From an uncultured Gemmataceae bacterium (GTDB lineage: Bacteria > Planctomycetota > Planctomycetia > Gemmatales > Gemmataceae), in contig CAKZUU010000470.1 of NCBI GenBank assembly GCA_937922175.1, positions 1 to 14,195 of the forward strand: a DNA stretch of 14,195 nucleotides, in the 5' to 3' direction. Below the pieces are notes generated by a model that made no database searches, was not told the origin of the DNA, and saw nothing but the letters and a program-made list of their open reading frames with translations. The position numbers and the translations under genes are program-made. This document shows positions 1 to 7,254 of the stretch, piece by piece. Every line of letters begins with the position of its first letter. The first letter of the stretch is position 1.

Positions 1-1221
1 CTGAACTTCGACATCTTTGAATAGCGAACCGACGAAGACTCGATAGCGTCCCGCCCTCAACTTCGGAAAGTTTACGGACCTCGCGCCGGCTGTCACGGGA
101 GCAATCCACCCTTGAAGCGATCGGCTGTAACGTTTGACGAACTCCGCCCCATCGCCGACTGCCTTCGGCAATTCACCTTTTTCTTCCAACGGCAGAACCC
201 TCACATCCCGGCCTGCCGAAATGCTCCATCGAACGTCTAGCGAACCAAAACCCTTTGAAGAGATGTCGAGATCGACTTCGCCCCTGCTCCCGTTTTCCCA
301 GCCGATCCATTTCCAAGCGACGGGGACTCGATCGACGCTCAAGACGACGAAATACGCCCCGGTGGCCGTCGGAGAGAAACGATACTTGGGAGTCGAACCC
401 TTGGTGAAGACGAGCTCCATGTCTCCAGAACTCGCGATGCTATTTTCTTCCGGAACCACATCAATCCCCAGGGAGCCACCACCCAAGCTCTTTCCAGAAG
501 TATCCACTCCCATCACCGTCAGCGAGGCGAAAAATCTTTTCGCCGGCCACTTCCCCCGGAATGTGCCCGAAATGGGATCCGTCGCTTTCCCGATTTCGTT
601 CGCGGCGGGCGGCGTGTCCTTGCTTTCGACCGTGAACCTCCCCGCAAGAAAACTCCGGGTATCGTCCGGCAAACAGAGATGAATCATGCCCTGGATGCGT
701 CCGTCCGGATTTTTCTTCATTTCGAGTTTCATGGCGTATTTGTGGACGTAGGAGAGAGAGTCCCGGCCTCCGGTCCTGCCTCTTTTGAAGTGGACATGGA
801 CATCCGGCACAGGCCCGCCGGGATTGGGTCCGGGACTGATGACCAGCGGTTTCGAGAGGAGATCTTTCACGTCACGGAACAAGAAGACGACGATCTGCTG
901 GTCGGGAAGGGAGTTCGAGTCGGCGGCAAATTTCAAAATGCCGTTCTCGAAGGTGATCTTCTCAGGCCGGAACGTCTCGCCATTCAGTCGTCCCACGAGG
1001 GAGTCTTGAGGCGTCTTCATCTCGTTCGGATTCAGGGTCCAAAGATTGGCTGCCTTATCACTGGGTTCGGCTGGTTGTTGATTCCGCTTCGGAGTCGATG
1101 GACGAGCCGACGGTGCGCTCGTTCCCGAGGCGGCGGGTTTGTCCGGCTTGGTCGTTGCCTGGACCTCACCCGGCGTCAAACACAGCAGAGCTGCGAAGCA
1201 CCACCAAAGTACAACCGGCAT
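1..1221 (-). CDS. Exported protein of unknown function, C-terminus cut by window edge
   Basis: The frame is open for 407 codons from the ATG at 1221 down to base 1, with no stop, so the end of the gene lies outside the window. The start is firm: an in-frame TGA lies 8 codons upstream, and GAGAGG sits 7 bases before the ATG. Residues 1-22 form a Sec signal peptide (hydrophobic VVLWWCFAALLCL, likely cleavage after VQA). Residues 23-55 are a Pro/Ser/Thr/Lys-rich linker, and a beta-rich globular region follows. It contains GRLNGETF near 77, an FLFRD stretch near 113 and the phrase MIHLCLPDDTRSFLAGRF, a type of sequence I associate from memory with planctomycete hypothetical proteins. The part at the edge (GRYRVFVGSLFKDVEV) reads like a beta strand of a carboxypeptidase-regulatory-like sandwich, but this is a guess. 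I recognise no catalytic motif. Probably periplasmic or surface-located; function unknown. Confidence 0.85.
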   Translation of the reverse strand, partial: MPVVLWWCFAALLCLTPGEVQATTKPDKPAASGTSAPSARPSTPKRNQQPAEPSDKAANLWTLNPNEMKTPQDSLVGRLNGETFRPEKITFENGILKFAADSNSLPDQQIVVFLFRDVKDLLSKPLVISPGPNPGGPVPDVHVHFKRGRTGGRDSLSYVHKYAMKLEMKKNPDGRIQGMIHLCLPDDTRSFLAGRFTVESKDTPPAANEIGKATDPISGTFRGKWPAKRFFASLTVMGVDTSGKSLGGGSLGIDVVPEENSIASSGDMELVFTKGSTPKYRFSPTATGAYFVVLSVDRVPVAWKWIGWENGSRGEVDLDISSKGFGSLDVRWSISAGRDVRVLPLEEKGELPKAVGDGAEFVKRYSRSLQGWIAPVTAGARSVNFPKLRAGRYRVFVGSLFKDVEVQ

Positions 1222-1290
1222 GGCAGACCTCTCGTCGAGTCAAAGATTGAACCCGATCAACTTCAAATGCTCATTCGTCCGAGGTTGCTG

Positions 1291-1318
1291 ATTATTGCAC
1301 TCCTGAGTCGAAGGACAA
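1291..1318 (-). promoter_or_regulatory. Candidate sigma70-type promoter of the left-edge exported gene
   Basis: On the minus strand TTGTCC (1318-1313) is followed after 16 bases by AATAAT (1296-1291), preceded by TGC as in an extended -10 element. The predicted transcript would start near 1284 and leave a leader of about 60 bases before the ATG at 1221. It rests on motif matching only. Confidence 0.4.
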
Positions 1319-1384
1319 CGATCGGCGAATCGAGTCGAGAAGCCGTTTCGTCCCATCCGGCGTCGAACGTTGAGCCACCGCTCG

Positions 1385-1412
1385 TTGCAATTAGGTGAGG
1401 GCATGCTAACAT
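1385..1412 (+). promoter_or_regulatory. Candidate promoter of the three-helix membrane protein
   Basis: TTGCAA (1385-1390), a 16-base spacer and TAACAT (1407-1412) with a TGC extension lie about 40 bases before the ATG at 1451. A G5-T-C6 inverted repeat (1420-1431) falls at the predicted transcript start. The rest of the 1222-1450 gap holds only the divergent promoter on the other strand and no further gene I can support. Confidence 0.35.
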
Positions 1413-1450
1413 CGTCACTGGGGGTCCCCCCGAGATAAGCGAGACGACGA

Positions 1451-1963
1451 ATGACCGAGCGCATCACGATGGCAGTGTTAGTGGCGGCGTTGGTCGGAGT
1501 CTCTTGGTACTACTGCCGCAAAGCCTGGCGGACTCTGCAAGCCACGGGGCCAACGTGCGAGATGATACCCGAGGAACGCCGGTTCCTGCGCCGTCAGGCT
1601 TGGCGCCGGCTCGTCAATGGCGGATTCATGGTCGCCTTGGCGCTGATGTTGGCCGGTTCCTACGTTCTGGGGCTGCAATCCCGTGCCGAGGCCATCGGTC
1701 TGGAACGCGAGGCAAAAGCGGTCAACGGCGTCAAACCTCCGCTGACGCCCGAACAACAGCAGTTTGGCCGATTATTTAGCGGCTACGTCATCGTCCTGCT
1801 CCTCCTCCTGGCTCTCATCATCTTCCTGGCCGGCATCGATTTATTCGCCACCCGACGTTACGCGATCACCCAACTCCGACGCATCCAAGACGATCGCCGC
1901 GCCATGATGGAGCGACAAATGGAACGCTGGAGGCAAGAGCGCAACCGGCCCTCGTGGAATTGA
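1451..1963 (+). CDS. Hypothetical membrane protein with three transmembrane helices
   Basis: This 170-residue protein is not one I can name. It shows three hydrophobic segments, at roughly residues 5-23, 56-76 and 109-133. A positively charged loop lies between the first two (EERRFLRRQAWRRL, 41-54) and a short charged loop with a PPLTPEQQQ turn between the second and third. The C-terminal 35 residues are strongly basic and helical (RRIQDDRRAMMERQMERWRQ), suggesting a cytoplasmic amphipathic or coiled-coil tail. No enzyme motif is visible. An ATG at codon 7 is an alternative start; neither start has a strong Shine-Dalgarno sequence. It stands alone on the plus strand, divergent from the exported gene to its left and about 165 bases before the PSD1 gene. 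That it is an integral inner-membrane protein is well supported; its role is unknown. Confidence 0.75.
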   Translation: MTERITMAVLVAALVGVSWYYCRKAWRTLQATGPTCEMIPEERRFLRRQAWRRLVNGGFMVALALMLAGSYVLGLQSRAEAIGLEREAKAVNGVKPPLTPEQQQFGRLFSGYVIVLLLLLALIIFLAGIDLFATRRYAITQLRRIQDDRRAMMERQMERWRQERNRPSWN

Positions 1964-2128
1964 ACCGCAACGACCGAGTGCAACACGCCGTGGGAGAGCC
2001 GCCTTGTACCCCCCCCGACTGCCGCCTTGGTGATTTTCCTGCGCCGCCGAAGACGCTAAAATAAGTGAGCCTGCCTGACGATCGTGTCTCGTGAATGGTC
2101 GCTTTTGATGAATCGAGGGACACTTCCG

Positions 2129-4576
2129 ATGCGGTGCTGCATCATGGCCATGGGTCTCGGGTCGGTCTTTCTCTCGTTCTGCCACGGGCAGACGATGGAT
2201 TTCAACCGAGATATACGACCGATCCTTTCGAGCCAGTGCTTTCAATGCCATGGGCCAGATGACGACGTTCGGAAAGCCGGCTTGCGCTTGGATCGCCGTG
2301 AAACGGCGATTGCCCGACTCAAATCGGGCCGACAGGCGATCGTTCCTGGGGCCCCCGACGAAAGCGAATTGATTCGGCGAATCACGGCAACGGATGACTC
2401 GGTGATGCCGCCCGTGAAAACCGGCAAACGGTTGACGCCGCCAGAAGTCGCGACCTTGAGACGATGGATCCAAGAAGGGGCCAAATACACCCAACACTGG
2501 TCTTATGTACCGCCGGTCCGCCCGCCCTTGCCTCGGATCAGCCCCGACGATTTTCCCAAACACAATCCGATCGATCATTTCATCGCGGCGAGATTGCAGC
2601 CATTGGCGTTGTCCCCGAACCCTCCGGCTGATCGGTACACGCTGATTCGGCGTGTGACCTTGGACCTGATTGGTTTGCCGCCCACGGTGGAGGAGGTCGA
2701 TCAGTTCGTCAATGACCCCCACCCCGATGCCTATGATCGTCTGGTTGATCGCCTGTTGGCATCGCCCCGTTACGGGGAGCGTTGGGCCCAAGTGTGGCTC
2801 GATTTGGCGCGCTACGCCGACTCGCAGGGATTCGCCAATGACCCGGATCGCACGATCTGGCGCTGGCGTGATTGGCTGATCGGTGCCCTGAATGGAAACC
2901 TGCCGTTCGACCAATTCACGATCGAGATGCTCGCGGGAGACCTTCTTCCTCAGCCGACCACCGAACAACTCGTTGCGACGGGATTTCATCGCAACACCTT
3001 GGTCAATTCCGAGGGCGGAACCAACCCCGAGGAGTTTCGCAGCGCGGCGGTGGTGGACCGCGTCAACACGACGATGCAAGTCTGGATGGGCACGACCATC
3101 AACTGCTGTCAGTGTCACAATCACAAATACGATCCGATCACGCAGCGGGAGTTTTATCAGGTCTACGCCATCTGGAATAACACGCAGGACGCCAACACGC
3201 TGGACGACGCACCGACCCTACGCGTCCCCCGTCTGGGCAATGAGAAAGAATTCGCCGATGTCGAAGCACGTTTGGCCGATTTGCGGGCAAAATTCGATGG
3301 TCCCCATCGCGACCTGATCGCCGATGTGGAACGGAGTTTTGCCATTGTGAAAAGTGTTGTCCCGGAGCGACTGCTGACGTGGATCAATCGGGACGGGAAA
3401 TTGAAAGAGCGCTGGATCGCGGAGTATCGCTCGAAAAGTGAGTTAGGGCGACTCGAACAAGAGATCAAGGCGTTGGAATCGCGAAGGCAAGCGATTTCGA
3501 CGACGACACCGATCCTCCGGGAAGGAACCCCACGTCCGACGCACATCCATATTCGGGGGAATCACCTGGAGAAGGGCGAGGCCGTCCAGCCGGGGTTGCC
3601 TGCCGTGTTCCCGGCTCCGGCTGCGGGCCAACCGCTCAATCGGCTGACGTTCGCCCGCTGGTTGGTCAGTGCGGAGAACCCGCTCACGGCTCGCGTCGCC
3701 GTCAATCGTCTGTGGGAAGAACTATTCGGCGTGGGTATCGTCGAAACCAGCGAAGAGTTTGGAACGCAAGGCGAATTGCCCTCTCATCCCGACCTGCTCG
3801 ATTGGCTGGCCACGGAGTACATCCGCCTGGGCTGGGATACCAAGGCGATGCTGAAGCTTCTCGTCAGTTCGGCGACCTATCGCCAAAGCTCGGCTGTGAC
3901 AGCGGAAAAATTGGCGAAAGATCCGTCGAATCGTCTGTTGTCGCGCGGACCTCGGGTACGACACTCGGCCGAGATGATCCGTGATCAGGCCTTGGCGGTC
4001 GGCGGATTGTTGAGCCCGAAACTCTATGGACCGCCGGTTCAACCGCCCAAGCCCAACTTCGGCCTGACGGCCGCCTTCGGCAGCACAACCGATTGGCAGC
4101 CCAGCAGCGGTGAGGACCGCTATCGACGAGCTCTGTACACTCGGATCCGCCGGAACGCACCGTATCCTGCGATGACGACCTTCGATGCCCCAGAGCGAAC
4201 GGCATGTCAGATTCGTCGATTGCGCACGAATACACCGCTTCAGGCACTCGTCACGTTGAACGATCCGGTGCACATCGAGGCGGCCCAAGGGTTGGCTCGA
4301 CGGATCGCGAACCGAAGTGGTGACGTTCGGGAAAAAGTGATCTGGGGCTTTCGCACCGTCTTATCCCGGCCGCCCAGCACGGAGGAACTGGAGCGCGTGG
4401 TTCGGCTCTATGAGGAGGCGAGGCAACGCTACGCTGCCGATGCCGCTGCCGCCGTCAAGATGGCCACCCAACCGCTGGGACCTCTTCCGGCGGAAGCCCG
4501 AGCCGACGATCTCGCCGCTTGGACGGTCGTGGGAAATGTGCTGCTGAACCTGGACGAGACCATCCACAAGCCCTGA
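2129..4576 (+). CDS. PSD1/DUF1549/DUF1553 cytochrome c domain protein
   Basis: The 815-residue protein has the order typical of this planctomycete family. A signal peptide (1-20) is followed by a PSCyt1 haem domain with C37-FQ-C40-H41, then DUF1549 (about 148-350), which contains LDLIGLPPT, YGERWAQVWLDLARYADSQG and a second CxxCH motif (C326-CQ-C329-H330, then NHKYDP). The DUF1553/PSD1 domain (about 505-725) contains FARWLVS, NRLWEELFGVGIVET and TPLQALVTLNDP. The LamG-like insert found in many longer members is missing. I chose ATG 2129 because GAGGGA lies 8 bases upstream and a clean signal peptide follows. GTG 2084 and ATG 2108 are in frame but lack a Shine-Dalgarno sequence and would put charged residues before the signal. 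The protein is probably exported and may bind two haems covalently. The family's biochemical role is not settled. Its usual partner, DUF1501, is the next gene but faces it. Confidence 0.93.
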   Translation: MRCCIMAMGLGSVFLSFCHGQTMDFNRDIRPILSSQCFQCHGPDDDVRKAGLRLDRRETAIARLKSGRQAIVPGAPDESELIRRITATDDSVMPPVKTGKRLTPPEVATLRRWIQEGAKYTQHWSYVPPVRPPLPRISPDDFPKHNPIDHFIAARLQPLALSPNPPADRYTLIRRVTLDLIGLPPTVEEVDQFVNDPHPDAYDRLVDRLLASPRYGERWAQVWLDLARYADSQGFANDPDRTIWRWRDWLIGALNGNLPFDQFTIEMLAGDLLPQPTTEQLVATGFHRNTLVNSEGGTNPEEFRSAAVVDRVNTTMQVWMGTTINCCQCHNHKYDPITQREFYQVYAIWNNTQDANTLDDAPTLRVPRLGNEKEFADVEARLADLRAKFDGPHRDLIADVERSFAIVKSVVPERLLTWINRDGKLKERWIAEYRSKSELGRLEQEIKALESRRQAISTTTPILREGTPRPTHIHIRGNHLEKGEAVQPGLPAVFPAPAAGQPLNRLTFARWLVSAENPLTARVAVNRLWEELFGVGIVETSEEFGTQGELPSHPDLLDWLATEYIRLGWDTKAMLKLLVSSATYRQSSAVTAEKLAKDPSNRLLSRGPRVRHSAEMIRDQALAVGGLLSPKLYGPPVQPPKPNFGLTAAFGSTTDWQPSSGEDRYRRALYTRIRRNAPYPAMTTFDAPERTACQIRRLRTNTPLQALVTLNDPVHIEAAQGLARRIANRSGDVREKVIWGFRTVLSRPPSTEELERVVRLYEEARQRYAADAAAAVKMATQPLGPLPAEARADDLAAWTVVGNVLLNLDETIHKP

Positions 4577-4602
4577 TGCAAAGCGAGCCATCGGCACTGG
4601 CT

Positions 4603-6057
4603 TCAGGCGATGATTTCGTGGATCGGCTCGCCGTAATCGATTTCCAGACGTCGCCGACCGGGTACCTCCAGCCGACGGGGATCCAATCCGAGCAGGGACA
4701 AGACAGTTGCGTGGATGTCGGTGACGTAGTGTCGCCCCTCGACGGCGTGGAAGCCGATTTCATCGGTGGCCCCGTGCTGGACGCCACCTTTGATGCCGCC
4801 CCCCGCCAGCCAGGCACAAAAGCCTTGGGGATGGTGGTCGCGACCGTCCCCCTGCGCTCCAGGCGAGCGGCCGAATTCCGTCCCCCAAACGACGATGGTT
4901 TCGTCGAGCAGCCCGCGGCGTTTCAAGTCACGAAGCAATCCCGCGATCGGCAGATCGACTTGTTCAGAGAGTTGCCCGTGATTCGCCTTGATGGCGCTGT
5001 GAGCGTCCCAGGCTCCGCCACCGCCGCCTCCGTGAAAGACTTGCACGAAACGGACCCCGCGCTCCACCAGACGCCGAGCGGCCAAACAGAGCTGACCGAA
5101 GGGCCGCGTGACGTTCCGATCCAAGCCGTACAATCTTTTCGTCTCTTCCGTCTCTCGCTCAAACTGCATGGCTTCGGGGACGGCCGTTTGCATGCCGAAC
5201 GCCAGTTCGTAAGATTTGATCCGTGCCTGCAAGGCCGGATCGTCGGGATATTCGATTCCTGCGAGTCGATTCAAACGCCCCAACAGGCCGAACTGTGCCG
5301 TTTGTTCCTTCGGCGAAATCCCGAAGGGTTGCGGCGAGACGAAGGGCAAAGGATTCTTGGGATCGACATTCAAGCGGACCCCAGCGTACTCTGGGCCGAG
5401 GTAGGCCGCCCCGTAAGTCCATTCGCCCCCGCAGCAGTCCCCGGTGGGGGTCCCCAGCACGACATATTCTGGCAGATTCTGATTCAAGGAAGCCAATCCA
5501 TAAGCCGCCCACGCGCCCACGGTCGGGAAAGCTCCCTCGCGAACATGCCGGCCGGTATGAAATTGCAGTTGGGCACCGTGGTCGTTATCGGTCGTCCATA
5601 AGCCGCGGACGACCGCCAAATCGTCGGCACACTGTCCCACGTTCTTCCACCAGTCGGCCACGACCAATCCGCTTTGGCCGTAGGTCTTGTAACCGGTGCT
5701 CAGCCCTAACAGAACTTTTCGACCTCCGTGGTTCGGATTCCCGCTGACAACGTTCAACTTGGCGGGGTTCAAGACATCTTTGTGGGGCGTCTCATCAATC
5801 GACTTCCCGTGATATTTGTTCAATTCCGGCTTCACATCGAAACTTTCGACATGGCTGACACCCCCACACATGAACAGCCAAATCACGTGCTTCGCTCGCG
5901 GAGTAAAGTGAGGCCCTTGGTCCGCCCCACTCGACCCCCTCGCCTTTTCGCGCGCAAGCAACGACCCCAGCGCGATACCGGTCAGACCCATCCCCGTGTC
6001 AGCAAGGAAAGAACGCCGCGTGAGGCAACGTCGGGACTTCATGATCAGGTCATCCAA
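4603..6057 (-). CDS. DUF1501 protein with Tat signal (sulfatase/phosphatase-like fold)
   Basis: This 484-residue protein begins with a twin-arginine export signal (TRRSFLAD, arginines 14-15, then a hydrophobic stretch to about residue 35), so it is probably exported folded. Family marks are VIWLFMCGGVSHVESFD (58-74), the central WGTEFGRSPGAQGDGRDHHP with its acidic and histidine residues, and the C-terminal HYVTDIHATVLSLLGLDP. Together these match DUF1501, which belongs to the alkaline-phosphatase/sulfatase-like superfamily. The substrate is not known. The usual first glycine-serine of the GxSxxDxFD motif reads GGVSHVESFD here, within family variation. Neither ATG 6057 nor ATG 6042 (codon 6) has a Shine-Dalgarno sequence, so the start is uncertain by five codons. 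DUF1501 genes normally follow a PSD1 gene on the same strand; here the two converge and must be transcribed separately. Confidence 0.93.
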   Translation of the reverse strand: MDDLIMKSRRCLTRRSFLADTGMGLTGIALGSLLAREKARGSSGADQGPHFTPRAKHVIWLFMCGGVSHVESFDVKPELNKYHGKSIDETPHKDVLNPAKLNVVSGNPNHGGRKVLLGLSTGYKTYGQSGLVVADWWKNVGQCADDLAVVRGLWTTDNDHGAQLQFHTGRHVREGAFPTVGAWAAYGLASLNQNLPEYVVLGTPTGDCCGGEWTYGAAYLGPEYAGVRLNVDPKNPLPFVSPQPFGISPKEQTAQFGLLGRLNRLAGIEYPDDPALQARIKSYELAFGMQTAVPEAMQFERETEETKRLYGLDRNVTRPFGQLCLAARRLVERGVRFVQVFHGGGGGGAWDAHSAIKANHGQLSEQVDLPIAGLLRDLKRRGLLDETIVVWGTEFGRSPGAQGDGRDHHPQGFCAWLAGGGIKGGVQHGATDEIGFHAVEGRHYVTDIHATVLSLLGLDPRRLEVPGRRRLEIDYGEPIHEIIA

Positions 6058-6060
6058 TGG

Positions 6061-6075
6061 GATCGATCATCGATC
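6061..6075. repeat. Perfect 15-base palindrome in the DUF1501 leader
   Basis: GATCGAT-C-ATCGATC has two perfect 7-base arms around one base. It lies 4 bases upstream of the DUF1501 ATG, where a ribosome binding site would be, and inside the predicted transcript leader. It could be an operator or a coincidence of the many GATC words here. Confidence 0.5.
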
Positions 6076-6100
6076 AATGAGAGTTCGGCAGGCTAGGGAA

Positions 6101-6129
6101 ATGATACTCGAGGAACCGACCGAATCCAA
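6101..6129 (-). promoter_or_regulatory. Candidate promoter of the DUF1501 gene
   Basis: On the minus strand TTGGAT (6129-6124) and TATCAT (6106-6101) are separated by 17 bases. The -10 box matches 5 of 6 consensus bases, the -35 only 3. Transcription would start near 6094, about 37 bases before the ATG. The remaining part of the 6058-6272 gap shows no gene and no clear plus-strand promoter. Confidence 0.3.
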
Positions 6130-6272
6130 GGCAATTTCCCAGTCGGGTCCTGTCAGCCCTAACGATGGCACCTTTCAGAGCGACCCCCTGGTCCCAGAAA
6201 ACGGCCAGGCGGCTCCGCTTGACCTCAGCCGCTGCCCCCTGATCTGACGATAGCCTTGCCGGAGGAATCAAC

Positions 6273-6593
6273 ATGGCAACATTCTACGTTCTCCCCGCCC
6301 GTCCCTTGGTTGAGCAGATGATGGATCGCATGCTGGCGGAGTGCCTCCCGACGCTGCCCAGCCCCCTGATCCCCCTCGACCAGTTCACGGATCTGGTTCG
6401 CGACCACGCCGAGCGAAAGCCGAATATCTTCGTTGTGTACCGTGACGAGCTCCCCGAGGGAACCGATATTCTCGAGGGCCTTCGCGATGCGTTCGGGGCC
6501 GAGTCAGGCGATGACGTGATCGAACTGCATTGGGGGCCCAACGGGCGGATCCGCGCGCGCAGCACCCGCTTGGGTGTCATGGCAGCTGCCTGA
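6273..6593 (+). CDS. Small conserved hypothetical protein
   Basis: This 106-residue protein has no domain I can name. The start is secure: GGAGG lies 8 bases before the ATG, the strongest Shine-Dalgarno sequence in this part of the window. The N-terminus (FYVLPARPLVEQMMDRML) leads into a proline-rich turn, then a strand IFVVYRDELPEG (52-63), a helix around DILEGLRDAFGAE and an acidic strand DDVIELHW. The composition suggests a small soluble alpha/beta cytoplasmic protein; there is no signal peptide and no membrane segment. It is the first of three plus-strand genes that end at 7707. Its stop lies 60 bases before the next likely start, so co-transcription is probable. From memory, similar small proteins occur in other planctomycetes, but I know of no assigned function. 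Confidence 0.8.
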   Translation: MATFYVLPARPLVEQMMDRMLAECLPTLPSPLIPLDQFTDLVRDHAERKPNIFVVYRDELPEGTDILEGLRDAFGAESGDDVIELHWGPNGRIRARSTRLGVMAAA

Positions 6594-6653
6594 TCTGTGG
6601 CTATAATGGCCAGCGACGCGAGTAACTTCCCCCAAACTTGGTGGTTCGCAGCC

Positions 6654-7250
6654 ATGAGCGACTTTGATCCGGCCGAGCGCGAGCTCCTGCAAAATTGGCG
6701 CGCGCTGCAAGTCGAACTCGGATTAGTCCCGGAAGAGAAATCTTCTCTCGCGCCCGAAGCTGGGACGGCTCGGCCGACTCCAACGCAACAAACCCCCGAC
6801 GAAGAATCAGCAACGACGACGGTCGATCGCGACCATTCGGAAGTGACTGCCCCCTCGGGATCCGAACACGAACTGCCGGGAGAGTACGTCGTTGCGGAGT
6901 CCACCGAGCGCGACGTCGAAGTCGGCGAGCCTCCGGAAGAAGTCCCCGACGAACCGGGTGATGAACCCCCGCCTCCGGAGAAAAAGCGCCGTCGTCGGCG
7001 TCGAAGAAGAAAAAGCGAGTCGCCCTCGGATAAGGCACCACCAGCAGACTCGGGAACTCCGGATGCCTCAACGGCGTCTCCCAGCGGCGAGAGCGAGACG
7101 ATAGCCGACAGCGAGCCGTCGGACCTGGAAACCGACGAAGACGACTCCGACAGCGACGACATTGAGGAGATCGAGCCGATCTCATTGCCCGATTGGAATG
7201 TTCCGACGTGGCAGGAACTGATCGACTCGCTGTACCGTCCGGAGCGATAA
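6654..7250 (+). CDS. Acidic disordered protein with an eight-arginine block
   Basis: This 198-residue protein is mostly low-complexity. Residues 1-28 form a short charged helix (AERELLQNWRALQVELGL). Residues 29-109 are rich in Glu, Pro, Thr and Ser. Then comes K110-K111, eight arginines (112-119) and K120. A Ser/Asp/Glu-rich stretch (120-175, including DEDDSDSDD) follows, and the protein ends in WNVPTWQELIDSLYRPER, which looks like a folded or binding motif. The arginines use five different codons, so the block is not simple repeat slippage. The start is a choice: ATG 6654 has GGTGG 9 bases upstream, while in-frame GTG 6597 and ATG 6606 would add up to 19 residues and lack a ribosome site. 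A perfect TATAAT (6602-6607) overlaps ATG 6606 but has no good -35. RNA or DNA binding by the basic block is an inference. The GNAT gene starts 4 bases after its stop. Confidence 0.78.
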   Translation: MSDFDPAERELLQNWRALQVELGLVPEEKSSLAPEAGTARPTPTQQTPDEESATTTVDRDHSEVTAPSGSEHELPGEYVVAESTERDVEVGEPPEEVPDEPGDEPPPPEKKRRRRRRRRKSESPSDKAPPADSGTPDASTASPSGESETIADSEPSDLETDEDDSDSDDIEEIEPISLPDWNVPTWQELIDSLYRPER

Positions 7251-7254
7251 GACC

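Noticed and set aside
134..1398. Two plus-strand open frames (134-682 and 679-1398)
   Set aside because: They lie opposite the minus-strand exported gene, which has a signal peptide, ribosome site and coherent protein composition; the plus-strand translations are Pro/Arg-rich without any domain.
1841..3124. 427-codon minus-strand open frame
   Set aside because: It is antisense to the membrane protein and the PSD1 gene. Its translation is rich in Arg, His and Gly with no motif, as expected for an antisense shadow in GC-rich DNA.
4580..4602. Small hairpin AGCCA/TGGCT between the convergent PSD1 and DUF1501 stops
   Set aside because: Only five base pairs and no T-run on either strand, too weak to call a bidirectional terminator.
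4519..5601. 360-codon plus-strand open frame
   Set aside because: It is antisense to the DUF1501 gene, whose Tat signal and family motifs are unambiguous; it also overlaps the end of PSD1.
6602..6607. Perfect TATAAT before the R8 protein gene
   Set aside because: No -35 element at suitable spacing, and the gene probably belongs to the transcript starting upstream of 6273; kept only as a note in that gene's entry.
6284..7162. 292-codon minus-strand open frame rich in serine
   Set aside because: It is opposite the 106-residue and R8 genes; the serine runs are the reverse reading of Asp/Glu/Arg codons.
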